NCBI GenBank assembly: GCA_022800815.1
Contig: JAAWRC010000019.1
Span: 1 to 64,000 of the forward strand
From: Lachnospiraceae bacterium
GTDB taxonomy: Bacteria; Bacillota; Clostridia; Lachnospirales; Lachnospiraceae
Direction of reading: 5' to 3'
Length of the DNA: 64,000 nucleotides
Shown here: piece by piece, positions 1-8,126 of the stretch
How the letters are laid out: each line of letters begins with the position of its first letter
Numbering within the stretch: the first letter of the stretch is position 1
Notes under the pieces: model-generated
Seen by the model: only the letters and a program-made list of their open reading frames with translations
Database searches by the model: none
Told to the model about the DNA's origin: nothing
Program-made: the position numbers and the translations under genes

Positions 1-179
1 GCAAAAGAATGTGTCAGCGTCCACTGCAAAGACTGCACTTTGCCGTGTCTGCCTTCTTTCCTAGCCTTTACAATACGTTCTTGTAGCTTTTTAACCTGTG
101 CTTCACATTTCTTCCAGTCAATGGATTTCCATGCAAAATCATGGTCAGCAGCCGCACACGTTGTTTGATTAACGTTCAT
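1..179 (-). CDS. ltrA: Group II intron reverse transcriptase/maturase, N-terminus (cut by window edge)
   Basis: Minus-strand frame of 59 full codons starting at the ATG whose first base is 179 and running off the left edge. The N-terminus (MNVNQTTCAAADHDFAW, then KSIDWKKCEAQVKKLQ) matches the start of intron-encoded proteins of the LtrA type, where KSIDW opens the region before the reverse transcriptase domain. A GGAAGGAG ribosome binding site lies about 9 nt upstream. The family splices its host intron RNA (maturase) and copies it into DNA (reverse transcriptase). Catalytic motifs lie outside the window, so intactness cannot be judged. Confidence 0.85.
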   Translation of the reverse strand, partial: MNVNQTTCAAADHDFAWKSIDWKKCEAQVKKLQERIVKARKEGRHGKVQSLQWTLTHSF

Positions 180-502
180 TTGCTTTGCTCCTTCCAAAAG
201 TTCTATAAGCTTCTTGTAAAGAATCACCTAATGTAGAAGTCTGCACCCTTTCGGGTCGGGGCAAATCTTGAACCCCTATCCATTCCATTACAGAATGGCG
301 TTCGCTTTTTCTACAATCCCATACCTGCACCCCTATCGGTTTTCCTTACGGGAAACTTTCCTGCATAAACAGGAGAGATACAGGCTTACCTTGTTCCACA
401 TAGATAACAACGAGTAGGTTAGGCTCTGTCTCATCCACCGGCGGCGCTTTTAGTACCCTCTAAAATAAGGACTTTCCGGTCTTTCTTTTTGCCCTGCGAC
501 AC
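1..502 (-). mobile_element. Group II intron, chloroplast-like class, 5' part
   Basis: The minus-strand sequence upstream of the maturase start reads as group II intron domain I to IV RNA. It has a GTGTCGC-type 5' end near 502, an AACAAGGTAAGCC segment, a GCGAACGCC segment and several short hairpins, as in chloroplast-like bacterial introns. The exact 5' splice site is not certain; GTGTC also occurs about 12 nt further upstream. Domains V and VI and the 3' exon lie beyond the left edge. No intact gene could be recognised as the interrupted target in the 5' exon side. Confidence 0.75.
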
Positions 503-684
503 TAATATGACACTCGGAAAATAGGTTCGTACTTTCATTACCTCAAAATTGGATGCAGTTAAAATTCCTGTCGGATTGCGTTACTATCCGTTTGGGACTA
601 CCAGGATGGTAGGAGGTTAGCCCTCTTTGGAGGGACTGTGACCCTCCGTTTACATTAGAAACCTGAAAGGGAGTCTGGAAAAGG

Positions 685-801
685 ATGGCTGAGTGGATGT
701 TGACGATTGAAGGATTGATAGCAGTGGTCAGCCTCGTGCTGACAGCGTTTGGTCCCGGATATGCTATCGAAAGCAAGGATAATCATAAGACGCAGAAATA
801 G
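685..801 (+). CDS. Holin-like toxin peptide (38 aa), candidate type I toxin
   Basis: ATG at 685, stop TAG at 799-801. The peptide has a short polar start (MAEWMLTIEG), one hydrophobic segment of about 16 residues (LIAVVSLVLTAFG) and a charged tail (SKDNHKTQK). This layout matches the small putative holin-like toxins that are abundant in Firmicutes and are usually paired with an antisense RNA. The leader at 595-660 is rich in short hairpins, and a terminator begins inside the last codons. MLTIEG at 697 is an alternative start. Toxicity and the antisense partner are inferred from size and layout only. Confidence 0.55.
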   Translation: MAEWMLTIEGLIAVVSLVLTAFGPGYAIESKDNHKTQK

Positions 802-835
802 CCGCCTCGGCCCCGCAAGCCAAGCGGCTATTTTT
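796..835 (+). terminator. Rho-independent terminator after holin-like peptide gene
   Basis: AAATAGCCGC at 796-805 pairs perfectly with GCGGCTATTT at 824-833, followed by T residues. The stem includes the stop codon of the small gene. It could also stop minus-strand transcription from pyk, which ends at 885. Confidence 0.8.
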
Positions 836-884
836 GCTTAACATATTGTGTGGGCTAACCGTCTATCGGTAGCTCCTCCGGACC

Positions 885-2303
885 TTATAACTTTATAATC
901 CTCATCATATCAATCGCACTGTCCCTCTCATGGGGCCCTCCGGAGATCACGATGGTATCCCCCTCCTCCACGATTCCGGAGTGGAGGGCGATCTCCTCGG
1001 CATGGCGGAAGAGGCTGTCGGCGCTGGCCTGCTCGTGGGCGGGGAAGGGGTAGACGCCCCAGGTCAGGTTTAACTGACGGAGGGACTTCCGGTCCACGGT
1101 GGGGGCGATGACGGGGGCGGCGGGCCGGTAATCGGCGATCATGCGGGCGCTCCTGCCGGTCCTGGTGACGGCAACAATGGCCTTGGCATCCAGATAGTTG
1201 GAGCTGGTGATGGTTGCGATTCCCACGGCCACGGCGGGACTTCTCTTCAGTGAGAGGGAGTCGTGAAGCTCGGAAAACCGTTTCTTGTAATTGATGTGCT
1301 TTTCCGTTTCCTCGGCAATCTCAGCCATGGTGCGGACGGCCTCGGTGGGATAGTCCCCGGCGGCCGTTTCCCCGGAGAGCATGATGGCCGTGGTGCCGTC
1401 ATAGATGGCATTGGCCACGTCGGAGACCTCGGCCCTGGTGGGACGGGGGCTCTTGGTCATGGATTCCAGCATCTGGGTGGCCGTGACCACATGCTTTCCG
1501 GCCAGGTAGCATTTCTTGATGATGGTCTTCTGGATGCCGGGCAGCTCCCGGAAGGGGATCTCAACGCCCATGTCGCCCCGGGCCACCATGATGCCGTCGG
1601 CCAGGGAAAGGATCTCGTCCAGGTTTTCGATCCCCTGGGTGTTTTCGATCTTGGCGATGATCTGGATTCGTTTTCCTCCGTTGTCGTCCAGAAGCTTGCG
1701 GAGCTTGCGGATGTCGTCTGCGGTCCTCGTGAAGGAGGCGGCCACGAAGTCCACGTCCTGTTCGATGCCGAAGAGGATGTCGCTTTTGTCCGTCTCGCTG
1801 ATGTAAGGCATGGGAATGTCCACGTTGGGGATGTTGATGCTCTTGCGGTTGCTGACGGTGCCGCCGTTGATGATGCGGCAGATCACGTCGGAGCCGTCGA
1901 TGCGCTCCACGAACATGGCCAGCTTCCCGTCGTCGATGAGGATCCTGGTGCCGATGGTCACGCAGGAGGCAAGACCGGAGAAGGTGAGGCCGATGCCATT
2001 CTCATCGCCGGTTTCTCCCGAGGCGCAGAGGGTAAAGCTCTGTCCGGCTTCCAGGGTGACGGAGCCGTTCTCAAAATCCCGGATCCGGATCTCCGGCCCT
2101 TTGGTATCTAAAAGAAGGGCGATGGGCCGGCCCGTCTCGGCACTCACCCGTTTCACCCGGTCCATGCGCACTTTCTGTTCCTCGTGGGAGCCGTGGGAAA
2201 AGTTGAAGCGGGCACAGTCCATGCCGCCGCCGATCAGGGAGCGGATGGCGTCGTCCGTGTCCACCGCAGGTCCCATGGTGCATATGATTTTTGTTTTTCT
2301 CAT
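885..2303 (-). CDS. pyk: Pyruvate kinase
   Basis: 472 residues. Converts phosphoenolpyruvate and ADP to pyruvate and ATP, the last step of glycolysis in the cytosol. Visible hallmarks are FNFSHGS (34-39), LLDTKGPEIR (64-73), the signature around Lys218 (IIAKIENTQG) and MVARGDMGVEIP (239-250). The length fits the core enzyme without the extra C-terminal PEP-utilising domain found in Bacillus-type enzymes. The start follows a GAGGAGGAAA ribosome binding site. Upstream lies a short copy of the interspersed repeat (2334-2401). The gene appears monocistronic. Confidence 0.97.
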   Translation of the reverse strand: MRKTKIICTMGPAVDTDDAIRSLIGGGMDCARFNFSHGSHEEQKVRMDRVKRVSAETGRPIALLLDTKGPEIRIRDFENGSVTLEAGQSFTLCASGETGDENGIGLTFSGLASCVTIGTRILIDDGKLAMFVERIDGSDVICRIINGGTVSNRKSINIPNVDIPMPYISETDKSDILFGIEQDVDFVAASFTRTADDIRKLRKLLDDNGGKRIQIIAKIENTQGIENLDEILSLADGIMVARGDMGVEIPFRELPGIQKTIIKKCYLAGKHVVTATQMLESMTKSPRPTRAEVSDVANAIYDGTTAIMLSGETAAGDYPTEAVRTMAEIAEETEKHINYKKRFSELHDSLSLKRSPAVAVGIATITSSNYLDAKAIVAVTRTGRSARMIADYRPAAPVIAPTVDRKSLRQLNLTWGVYPFPAHEQASADSLFRHAEEIALHSGIVEEGDTIVISGGPHERDSAIDMMRIIKL

Positions 2304-2333
2304 AAAGTTTCCTCCTCGTTATAAAATGGGATC

Positions 2334-2401
2334 AGGCGATTGCGAACCTGCAGAGTAACGGGGGGATATTCCGGCAAACTTTGCTGGTTTCGCAAGTGCC
2401 C
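2334..2401. repeat. Interspersed inverted-repeat element, copy E (short form)
   Basis: AGGCGATTGCGAAC at 2334-2347 and GTTTCGCAAGTGCC at 2387-2400 are the same terminal repeats as in copies A-D, here about 40 nt apart, without the long internal section. It lies between the pyk start and the end of the next minus-strand gene, so it would be in the pyk leader. Confidence 0.6.
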
Positions 2402-2417
2402 TGTAAAGGGAATGGGT

Positions 2418-2864
2418 TTACAGAACCTTGATCATCTGGATGTATTCCAGGGGTTCAAAACCGTGCTTTTTGTAGATTTCCATGACCCAGGCGTTTTCGG
2501 GGGCCACCTCCAGGCGGAAGCCCGCCGTCCGTCCTTCGTACTCTTTAAAAAGCCACCGGAAATATTCATTGGCAAGGCCCCGCCCCCTCGCCTCCGGCTT
2601 CAGATACAGTTCCTCCGCCAGGATCATGGGGCCGCCAAGCTCGCTGCTCCAGGAGTGGCAGACGATACCATAGCCGAGGACGGTTCCGTCTTCCTCCTCA
2701 AGCATCAGGCAGCGTACAGGGAGCGAGCCTTTCAAGGAGGCCTCAAAATTCCGCTCCTGGGCGGTCCGGTCGAAACCGTGGAGAGCCGCCTCGGAGCTGT
2801 AGAAAATCTCGGACATGGATAAAAAGTTGTTCTTGTCTTTGGCGGACATATTTCGTATAATCAT
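2418..2864 (-). CDS. GNAT family N-acetyltransferase
   Basis: 148 residues from the ATG at 2864 (MIIRNMSAKDKNNF). This start is chosen because AGAAGGG lies about 10 nt upstream; the longer open frame adds an unlikely N-terminus. The C-terminal half shows the GNAT fold pattern: a beta strand with ILAEELYLKPEARGRGLA (acetyl-CoA binding loop R-x-x-G-x-G/A type), then FRLEVAPENAWVMEIYKKHGF. The family transfers an acetyl group from acetyl-CoA to an amine; the substrate cannot be told. It is divergent from the sortase gene. Confidence 0.85.
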   Translation of the reverse strand: MIIRNMSAKDKNNFLSMSEIFYSSEAALHGFDRTAQERNFEASLKGSLPVRCLMLEEEDGTVLGYGIVCHSWSSELGGPMILAEELYLKPEARGRGLANEYFRWLFKEYEGRTAGFRLEVAPENAWVMEIYKKHGFEPLEYIQMIKVL

Positions 2865-2989
2865 AAGAGTGAACCCTTCTCTACATGAAAATTTTTCTTT
2901 TATCATAGATGAAAAGAGAGAAAATATCAAGAGGGGTGTTTCAATACAGAAGAAAAGCCAAGGTGATTGATACAGGAGGGATGGATGAT

Positions 2990-3799
2990 ATGACGACAAA
3001 ATGGACGAAGAAAAAACGTGCGAGAAGGATCCAAGCGGTGATTTTTGTCATTGCGCTGGCCGTTTTTCTTTTTTCCGGGTATCAGCTTTTAAAAATCTAT
3101 CTGGAATATAAAAAGGGCAGTGATGAATATGATAAACTGGCCGATGAAGCGGCGAGGATTCTGTCGGAGGCGGAGGACGGCGAGGGGGCCGGAGGCGGCG
3201 GGACGGGAAACGGCCAGGGTCAGGAGGATGCCGGGCCGAAGCCCTGGGAGGAACTGGACGCACTGATGCGGGGGCAGAACGAGGACTACGTGGGGTGGAT
3301 CACCATCCGGGACACGGAGATTGATTATCCCATTGTCCAGTATACGGACAACGATTATTATCTGGCCCATACCTTCGAGGGGACGGAGAATGCGGCGGGG
3401 ACTCTGTTCGTGGACAGCAATATTCCCGAGGGTATGGAGGGGAAGAACGTGATCGTCTACGGGCACAACATGAAGAACGGCTCCATGTTCGCAGGGCTCA
3501 AGAAATACCGGGAGGATGATTTTTATGAGGGGCATAAGACCTTCCGGGTGAACACGAAGACCGGATTTTATACCTACGAGATTTTCGCAGTGACGGTTGT
3601 TTCCCCCAACAGTGACACCTACACCCTGGAGTTTGCAGATGATGCGGAATTTATGGATTATATTGCCCGCATGCAGGAACGGTCCATCCATGATACGGGG
3701 GTCACGGTGGAGCCGGGGGATAAGATCATTTCCCTGTCCACCTGCGTCAATAAGAACGTGGACCGGCTGGTGGTCCAGGCGAAACGTTTAGAAAATTAA
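2990..3799 (+). CDS. srtB: Class B sortase
   Basis: 269 residues. Membrane-anchored cysteine transpeptidase that joins secreted proteins to the cell wall. A basic N-terminus and one membrane segment (about 14-35) are followed by a Gly-rich linker (65-80) and the sortase domain. Catalytic residues are His159 (VIVYGHNM), Cys252 (SLSTC) and Arg259 (VDRLVV). The start at 2990 is preferred because AGGAGGG at 2974-2980 is 9 nt upstream; the ATG at 2981 would abut it. No obvious substrate gene is adjacent; the only large wall-type protein in the window lies about 45 kb away. Confidence 0.93.
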   Translation: MTTKWTKKKRARRIQAVIFVIALAVFLFSGYQLLKIYLEYKKGSDEYDKLADEAARILSEAEDGEGAGGGGTGNGQGQEDAGPKPWEELDALMRGQNEDYVGWITIRDTEIDYPIVQYTDNDYYLAHTFEGTENAAGTLFVDSNIPEGMEGKNVIVYGHNMKNGSMFAGLKKYREDDFYEGHKTFRVNTKTGFYTYEIFAVTVVSPNSDTYTLEFADDAEFMDYIARMQERSIHDTGVTVEPGDKIISLSTCVNKNVDRLVVQAKRLEN

Positions 3800-3830
3800 G
3801 CGGGAGAAGTGAGTGTACGTAAAAAAGTGC

Positions 3831-3859
3831 TTGCATTTCGTAAGAAAATGAGGTATCTT
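3831..3859 (+). promoter_or_regulatory. Candidate promoter for glutamine synthetase
   Basis: TTGCAT at 3831-3836 and TATCTT at 3854-3859 with a 17-bp spacer. A start here would give a leader of about 155 nt before the glnN start codon. Confidence 0.4.
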
Positions 3860-3907
3860 AATTGACAGACGGGGCCAGGGTCCCGAATATAGACTTGATA
3901 ATCGAAC

Positions 3908-3935
3908 GAAGGCGTTCCGCAAAAAGGGCGCCTTC
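3908..3935 (+). promoter_or_regulatory. Terminator-like hairpin in glnN leader
   Basis: GAAGGCG at 3908-3914 pairs with CGCCTTC at 3929-3935, followed by TCTCTATTTCC. It may end the sortase transcript or act as an attenuator in the glnN leader. A second small hairpin (CGGG...CCCG) lies near 3967-3979. Confidence 0.4.
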
Positions 3936-4021
3936 TCTCTATTTCCATGGGTGCGGATGCGGACGCCGGGCGAGACCCGGTCCGATCTTATCAGGTCCGA
4001 GGAAAGTGTGGAGGAAAATCT

Positions 4022-6142
4022 ATGTGTGAAACGGCAGTAAATGTGGAAGCGATTTTTAACGAGAATGTGTTCACCATGGGGAAGATGAAGGAGCGTCTGC
4101 CCAGGAAGGTGTATGCGGAGGTGAAGAATGTCATCGACCACGGCGGGGAGCTTTCCCCGGCAGCGGCCGACGTGGTGGCCAAGGCCATGAAGGACTGGGC
4201 CGTGGAGCTGGGGGCGACCCATTACACCCACTGGTTCCAGCCTCTCACCGGGATCACGGCGGAGAAACATGACTCCTTTGTGACCAATCCGGATGCGGAG
4301 GGCCATATGCTGATGGAGTTTTCCGGCAAGGAGTTGATCAAGGGCGAGCCGGATGCCTCATCCTTCCCCTCCGGGGGGCTCAGGGCCACCTTCGAGGCCA
4401 GGGGCTACACGGCCTGGGACTGCACGTCCCCCGCTTTTGTGAAGAAGGACGCAACGGGGGCGATCCTCTGCATTCCGACAGCCTTCTGTTCCTATAAAGG
4501 AGAGGCGCTGGACAAGAAGACGCCGCTTCTGCGCTCCATGGAAGCCCTTTCGGAGCAGGCGCTGCGCATCGTGCGGCTCTTCGGGAACACGGAGGCCGCC
4601 AGGGTGACGGCTTCCGTGGGTCCGGAGCAGGAGTATTTCCTGGTGGACCGGGATCTGTATCTGCAGAGGAAGGATCTGATCTATGCGGGGCGCACCCTGT
4701 TTGGAGCGCCGGCCCCCAAGGGACAGGAGATGGACGATCATTACTTCGGCGTCATCAAGGAGCGGGTCGGTTCTTACATGAAGGATCTCAACGAGGAACT
4801 GTGGAAGCTGGGCATCTCCGCCAAGACCCAGCACAACGAGGTGGCTCCCGCCCAGCATGAGCTGGCCCCGATTTTCAACACGGCCAACATTGCGGTGGAT
4901 CACAACCAGTTGGTTATGGAGACCATGAAGAAGGTGGCGACCCGCCACGGCCTGGCCTGCCTGCTCCACGAGAAGCCTTTTGCGGGGGTGAACGGCTCCG
5001 GCAAGCACGATAACTGGTCCATTTGCACCGACGACGGCGTGAACATGCTGGATCCCGGCGACACGCCCAATCAGAATATCCAGTTCCTCCTGGTGCTGGC
5101 CTGTGTGATCAAGGCGGTGGACACCCATGCGGACCTTTTGCGCCAGTCCGCCTCCAACGTGGGCAATGACCACAGGCTGGGGGCCAACGAGGCGCCGCCG
5201 GCCATCATCTCCATGTTCTTGGGCGAGCAGCTGGAGGACGTGGTGAAACAGCTCATTGAGACGGGGGAGGCCGCCTCCTGCAAGGAGGGCGAACGGCTCT
5301 ACACCGGCGTCAGCACCCTGCCGGATCTGCAGAAGGACGCCACCGACCGGAACCGGACGTCGCCCTTCGCCTTTACCGGAAATAAATTTGAATTCCGCAT
5401 GGTCGGTTCCTCCGACTCCATCGCAAGCCCCAACACCACCCTGAACGCCATCGTGGCGGAGGCCTTCTGCGAGGCGGCGGACGTGCTGGAGAAGGCGGAC
5501 AATTTTGACGTGGCCGTCCATGACCTGATCAAGGAGTACCTGACGGAGCATCAGAGGATCATCTTCAACGGCAACGGCTATGCCGAGGAGTGGGTGGCCG
5601 AGGCCGAGCGGAGAGGGCTTCCCAACATCCGCTCCATGGTGGACGCCGTGCAGAGCATCACCACGGAGAAGGCCGTGAAGCTGTACGAGAAGTTCCACAT
5701 CTTCACCAAGGCAGAGCTGGAATCCCGGGCGGAGGTCCTTTACGAGACTTATGCCAAGGCCATCAACATCGAGGCACTGACCATGATCGACATGGCCGGC
5801 AAGCAGCTGATCCCTTCCGTGATCTCTTACACCACGGAGCTGGCCAACTCCGTGAGCGCAGTCCGGGATGCCTGCCCCGAGGCGGACGTGAGCGCCCAGA
5901 CGGAGCTTTTGCTGGAGACATCCTCCCTGCTGGCCGAGTCAAAGAAGGCTCTTACCGCCCTTAAGAGCGTGACGGCGGAGGCGGCCGCCATGGAGGAGGG
6001 CGAGGGCCAGGCGAGAGCCTACCATGACCGGGTGATGCCCGCCATGTCCGCACTGAGGGCTCCCCTCGACAAGCTGGAGATGATCGTGGATAAGGAGTTC
6101 TGGCCGATCCCGTCCTACGGCGATCTGACTTTTGAAGTGTAA
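4022..6142 (+). CDS. glnN: Glutamine synthetase, type III
   Basis: 706 residues, the usual length of GSIII (about 700), much longer than GSI. Makes glutamine from glutamate, ammonia and ATP in the cytosol. Typical GSIII stretches are present: [22 protein letters not shown] after VGPEQEY, GEVAP-type segment ([15 protein letters not shown]), [14 protein letters not shown] and [16 protein letters not shown]. The ATG at 4022 follows GGAGGA by 8 nt; the upstream in-frame ATG at 3947 lies in the structured leader. A strong terminator follows, so the gene is transcribed alone. Confidence 0.95.
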   Translation: MCETAVNVEAIFNENVFTMGKMKERLPRKVYAEVKNVIDHGGELSPAAADVVAKAMKDWAVELGATHYTHWFQPLTGITAEKHDSFVTNPDAEGHMLMEFSGKELIKGEPDASSFPSGGLRATFEARGYTAWDCTSPAFVKKDATGAILCIPTAFCSYKGEALDKKTPLLRSMEALSEQALRIVRLFGNTEAARVTASVGPEQEYFLVDRDLYLQRKDLIYAGRTLFGAPAPKGQEMDDHYFGVIKERVGSYMKDLNEELWKLGISAKTQHNEVAPAQHELAPIFNTANIAVDHNQLVMETMKKVATRHGLACLLHEKPFAGVNGSGKHDNWSICTDDGVNMLDPGDTPNQNIQFLLVLACVIKAVDTHADLLRQSASNVGNDHRLGANEAPPAIISMFLGEQLEDVVKQLIETGEAASCKEGERLYTGVSTLPDLQKDATDRNRTSPFAFTGNKFEFRMVGSSDSIASPNTTLNAIVAEAFCEAADVLEKADNFDVAVHDLIKEYLTEHQRIIFNGNGYAEEWVAEAERRGLPNIRSMVDAVQSITTEKAVKLYEKFHIFTKAELESRAEVLYETYAKAINIEALTMIDMAGKQLIPSVISYTTELANSVSAVRDACPEADVSAQTELLLETSSLLAESKKALTALKSVTAEAAAMEEGEGQARAYHDRVMPAMSALRAPLDKLEMIVDKEFWPIPSYGDLTFEV

Positions 6143-6196
6143 TTGCCTGCGGCCCGTGCGGCCGGAGACTTGCGTGATTACACCCATGCAAATAAG

Positions 6197-6237
6197 AACC
6201 GTTTCTGAAGCGTCAGGCTTTGGAAACGGTTTTTTTG
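6197..6237 (+). terminator. Rho-independent terminator after glnN
   Basis: AACCGTTTC at 6197-6205 pairs with GAAACGGTT at 6223-6231, followed by a run of T residues. Confidence 0.9.
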
Positions 6238-6298
6238 CCTTCTGAAGGATGTAATATCAAAGAGAGGCAGATACGAAAGGGGGGACGGATGCAAACAA

Positions 6299-6328
6299 TT
6301 GACACCAAACGGTTTGACATGGTATAAT
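6299..6328 (+). promoter_or_regulatory. Promoter with BlaI-locus repeat
   Basis: TTGACA at 6299-6304, 18-bp spacer, TATAAT at 6323-6328. The 30-bp block closely matches 7576-7605, which has the same 18-bp spacing, so both may be copies of one promoter-operator region. The -10 box ends only 2 nt before the ATG at 6331, so a transcript from here cannot carry a ribosome binding site for that ATG. Confidence 0.6.
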
Positions 6329-6330
6329 CC

Positions 6331-6672
6331 ATGAAAAGACATAATAGGTTTGACGGCAGGGACATCACGATTTCAGAGCTGACCGAAGCGCTTCTGCGGG
6401 ATTATGGGAAGGATTACACCAGAACGGCGGTTGTTTCTTTTTTGGATAAACTGACCGAAAAAGGTTTTGTTGAGAGGCATCGGGAAGGCCGGCCGTCGTA
6501 TATTCATCCTTTGCAGGAAGAAGAAGAGTACAAAAGAAAAATGATTCTGGAGAACGCCAATTTTTGGTTTCAGGGAAAAGTTTCAAGCTTGGTGGCGGCG
6601 CTTGACAGTGAGCAAAAAATCACAGAAGAAGCGGAAAAAATAAGGAGAATTTTGGATGGCGTGGACCATTAA
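6331..6672 (+). pseudogene. BlaI/MecI-type repressor, N-terminally truncated
   Basis: 113 codons. ITISELTEALLRDYG followed by TAVVSFLDKLTEKGFVERH is the second half of the winged-helix domain of BlaI/MecI/CopY repressors, followed by a helical dimerisation tail. Family members normally have about 20 more residues forming helix 1 (a SD.E..IM..LW pattern), and these are absent: an in-frame TAA at 6325-6327 and the -10 box occupy their place. No ribosome binding site precedes the ATG. It is followed, with overlap, by a BlaR1-like stub, the normal partner. A leaderless functional protein is possible but less likely. Confidence 0.6.
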
Positions 6673-6805
6673 GCTGGCCTTTGTGGTTCTTCTTACTTCG
6701 CTGACAGGAAGCATCGTCTTACTCGTATGGCATTTCATCGGGAAAGGGCTGGAATGGCTGGGATATGGCGGTGGCTGGTTACGGTCACGCAAAGCTGACA
6801 GCTAA
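6656..6805 (+). pseudogene. BlaR1/M56 peptidase stub (49 aa)
   Basis: ATG at 6656 with AAGGAG 8-9 nt upstream, overlapping the BlaI-like gene as in normal blaI-blaR1 pairs. IKLAFVVLLTSLTGSIVLLVW followed by HFIGKGLEWLGY resembles the first membrane helix of BlaR1-type sensor peptidases. The frame then leaves the family and stops after a short basic tail (RSRKADS). The metalloprotease and sensor domains (several hundred residues) are missing, so this is a remnant or, less likely, a small membrane protein. Confidence 0.5.
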
Positions 6806-6830
6806 AACGTTTTATCGTTGAGGGAGCTGT

Positions 6831-6992
6831 ATGTTAATAATTTTACTCATTGTAGGCGGTTTTTTGATCTGGCCGATGTATTTGTGGTTGTTAAAGGAAA
6901 GTACAGCAGAAGGAAATAAACAAATTATTCCATTGTCGTACCTGACGGTTTATACAGGAATACTGATTGGATATTTTCTCATTTATCGCTAG
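6831..6992 (+). CDS. Small two-helix membrane protein (53 aa), unknown function
   Basis: ATG at 6831 with AGGGAG 4-5 nt upstream; stop at 6990-6992. Two hydrophobic segments (LIILLIVGGFLIWPMYLWLL and YLTVYTGILIGYFLIY) are separated by a short charged loop. No family recognised. It lies directly after the BlaR1 stub and may belong to the same decayed cluster. Confidence 0.4.
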   Translation: MLIILLIVGGFLIWPMYLWLLKESTAEGNKQIIPLSYLTVYTGILIGYFLIYR

Positions 6993-7155
6993 AATCCGGA
7001 TATGCAAGTTTTTCACAATGTCATTAACTTGATTAGATATGCTATGGGCGGTGGTATCTGGCCGCCCTATAGCTTTAGCAGTGTTAAGTTATTCAGTGTC
7101 TCTATGGTCATTTTCTTTGTATCTATAAATGAGCAAATCCAAAAAATGCACAAAA

Positions 7156-7428
7156 CTATGCTACCAAAGCCAATACATCCGCAAGTGGAATCTGTTTTTT
7201 ACCACATTGATACACATCCGCAATACGCTCTTCCTGGAGCCGCCTGTAAAAATAGGCATAGCCATCTTCAAAGGAGACAGGTGTTCCGCTCCCGGTGCAT
7301 CCGGAGGAAAACACGGAGATCAGGATTATCAGGACATGCTTGATCACGGTATGAGGAAAAATCCTGCATAAATTTAACTGCTTTAACTGATTGTAAAGAA
7401 TCCCGGATTGGTATATACTGTTTTCCAT
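7156..7428 (-). CDS. Short lipoprotein-like ORF, probably truncated
   Basis: 90 codons from ATG 7428, which has AAAGGA about 10 nt upstream; a GTG at 7347 is an alternative. A hydrophobic stretch (VLIILISVF) ends in a lipobox-like SSGC, followed by a 45-residue tail with no recognised family. The region is unlike the core genes in composition and sits among remnants. A 15-bp inverted repeat (7411-7425 with 7465-7479) flanks the start codon. Confidence 0.3.
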   Translation of the reverse strand: MENSIYQSGILYNQLKQLNLCRIFPHTVIKHVLIILISVFSSGCTGSGTPVSFEDGYAYFYRRLQEERIADVYQCGKKQIPLADVLALVA

Positions 7429-7479
7429 AAGACATCATCCTTTGCAAAGTGTGGTTTTCCAGACGAAAACAGTATACAC
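7411..7479. repeat. 15-bp inverted repeat around a start codon
   Basis: GTATATACTGTTTTC at 7411-7425 matches the reverse complement of GAAAACAGTATACAC at 7465-7479 at 14 of 15 positions, with a 39-nt loop that contains the start codon of the minus-strand lipoprotein-like ORF. Possible operator or relic of a mobile-element end. Confidence 0.4.
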
Positions 7480-7575
7480 CAGGAAAGGGCTGATGTCTTA
7501 TTTTGTTGGAAATATTTTTATACTCGGTTAAAATTCAAATTTGCTCATTTATAGTAAGTGATTGAGGGCGATCGA

Positions 7576-7605
7576 TGGACGCCGAATGGTTTGATGTGAT
7601 ATACT
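7576..7605 (+). promoter_or_regulatory. Promoter region, second copy of the 6299 block
   Basis: TGGACG at 7576-7581, 18-bp spacer, TATACT at 7600-7605. About 22 of 30 bases match 6299-6328. It precedes the lipoprotein gene at 7683. Confidence 0.5.
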
Positions 7606-7682
7606 AAGGAAAACGGATGCTTCGTTTTTAGTCTGCCGAAGGTCCGGAAGCAGGAGCATTCGTGGGCAGGAACGGGATTATC

Positions 7683-8126
7683 ATGAAGAAATATGTATGT
7701 TTGCTGGTGTTCTTAGGTGTTTTCACATATGGCTGTGGTATGGTGCACTCGGTTGATAACACCATAGAAGAGTCGCCTTGGAGCAATTTACAATCGAATC
7801 CTGAAATTCATCTTCGGATTATGGATGATACGGTGAATGCCTTGTCAACAGAAATTAATGTACAGATTGTCAACGGCAGTGACTATGAGTGCATTTTTTC
7901 GGAAAAGATATTTTTGGAAAAGGAATGCGGCGGCATATGGTATTCTCTGACGGAAATATATCATTCACTGGAATCGGCATTTATCATAAATCCCGGTACA
8001 TCGTTTACTTGGACGGTGCCATTATGTGAGAAAGACACGCTGCACAGCGGTTTTATCATTGAAAAGGCTGGCGGAAGTGCAGATGGAATTTCTTTATTAC
8101 CTGGACATGCTGAGAAGCTTTTTTGA
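7683..8126 (+). pseudogene. Lipoprotein with Ig-like domain, C-terminus replaced
   Basis: 147 codons from ATG 7683. A lipoprotein signal peptide (MKKYVCLLVFLGVFTYGC) is followed by a beta-rich region (IHLRIMDDTVNALSTEINVQIVNGS) and GGIWYSLTEIYHSLESAFIINPG. This resembles the Ig-like lipoproteins often found beside BlaR1-type genes. After about residue 128 the frame runs into DNA that in another frame encodes the ATPase remnant at 8094, so the natural C-terminus has been lost. A shortened exported protein could still be made. Confidence 0.5.

Noticed and set aside
4358-5698. 446-codon open frame antisense to glnN
   Set aside because: Shadow of the high-GC codon use of glutamine synthetase; no ribosome binding site and no protein-like motifs.
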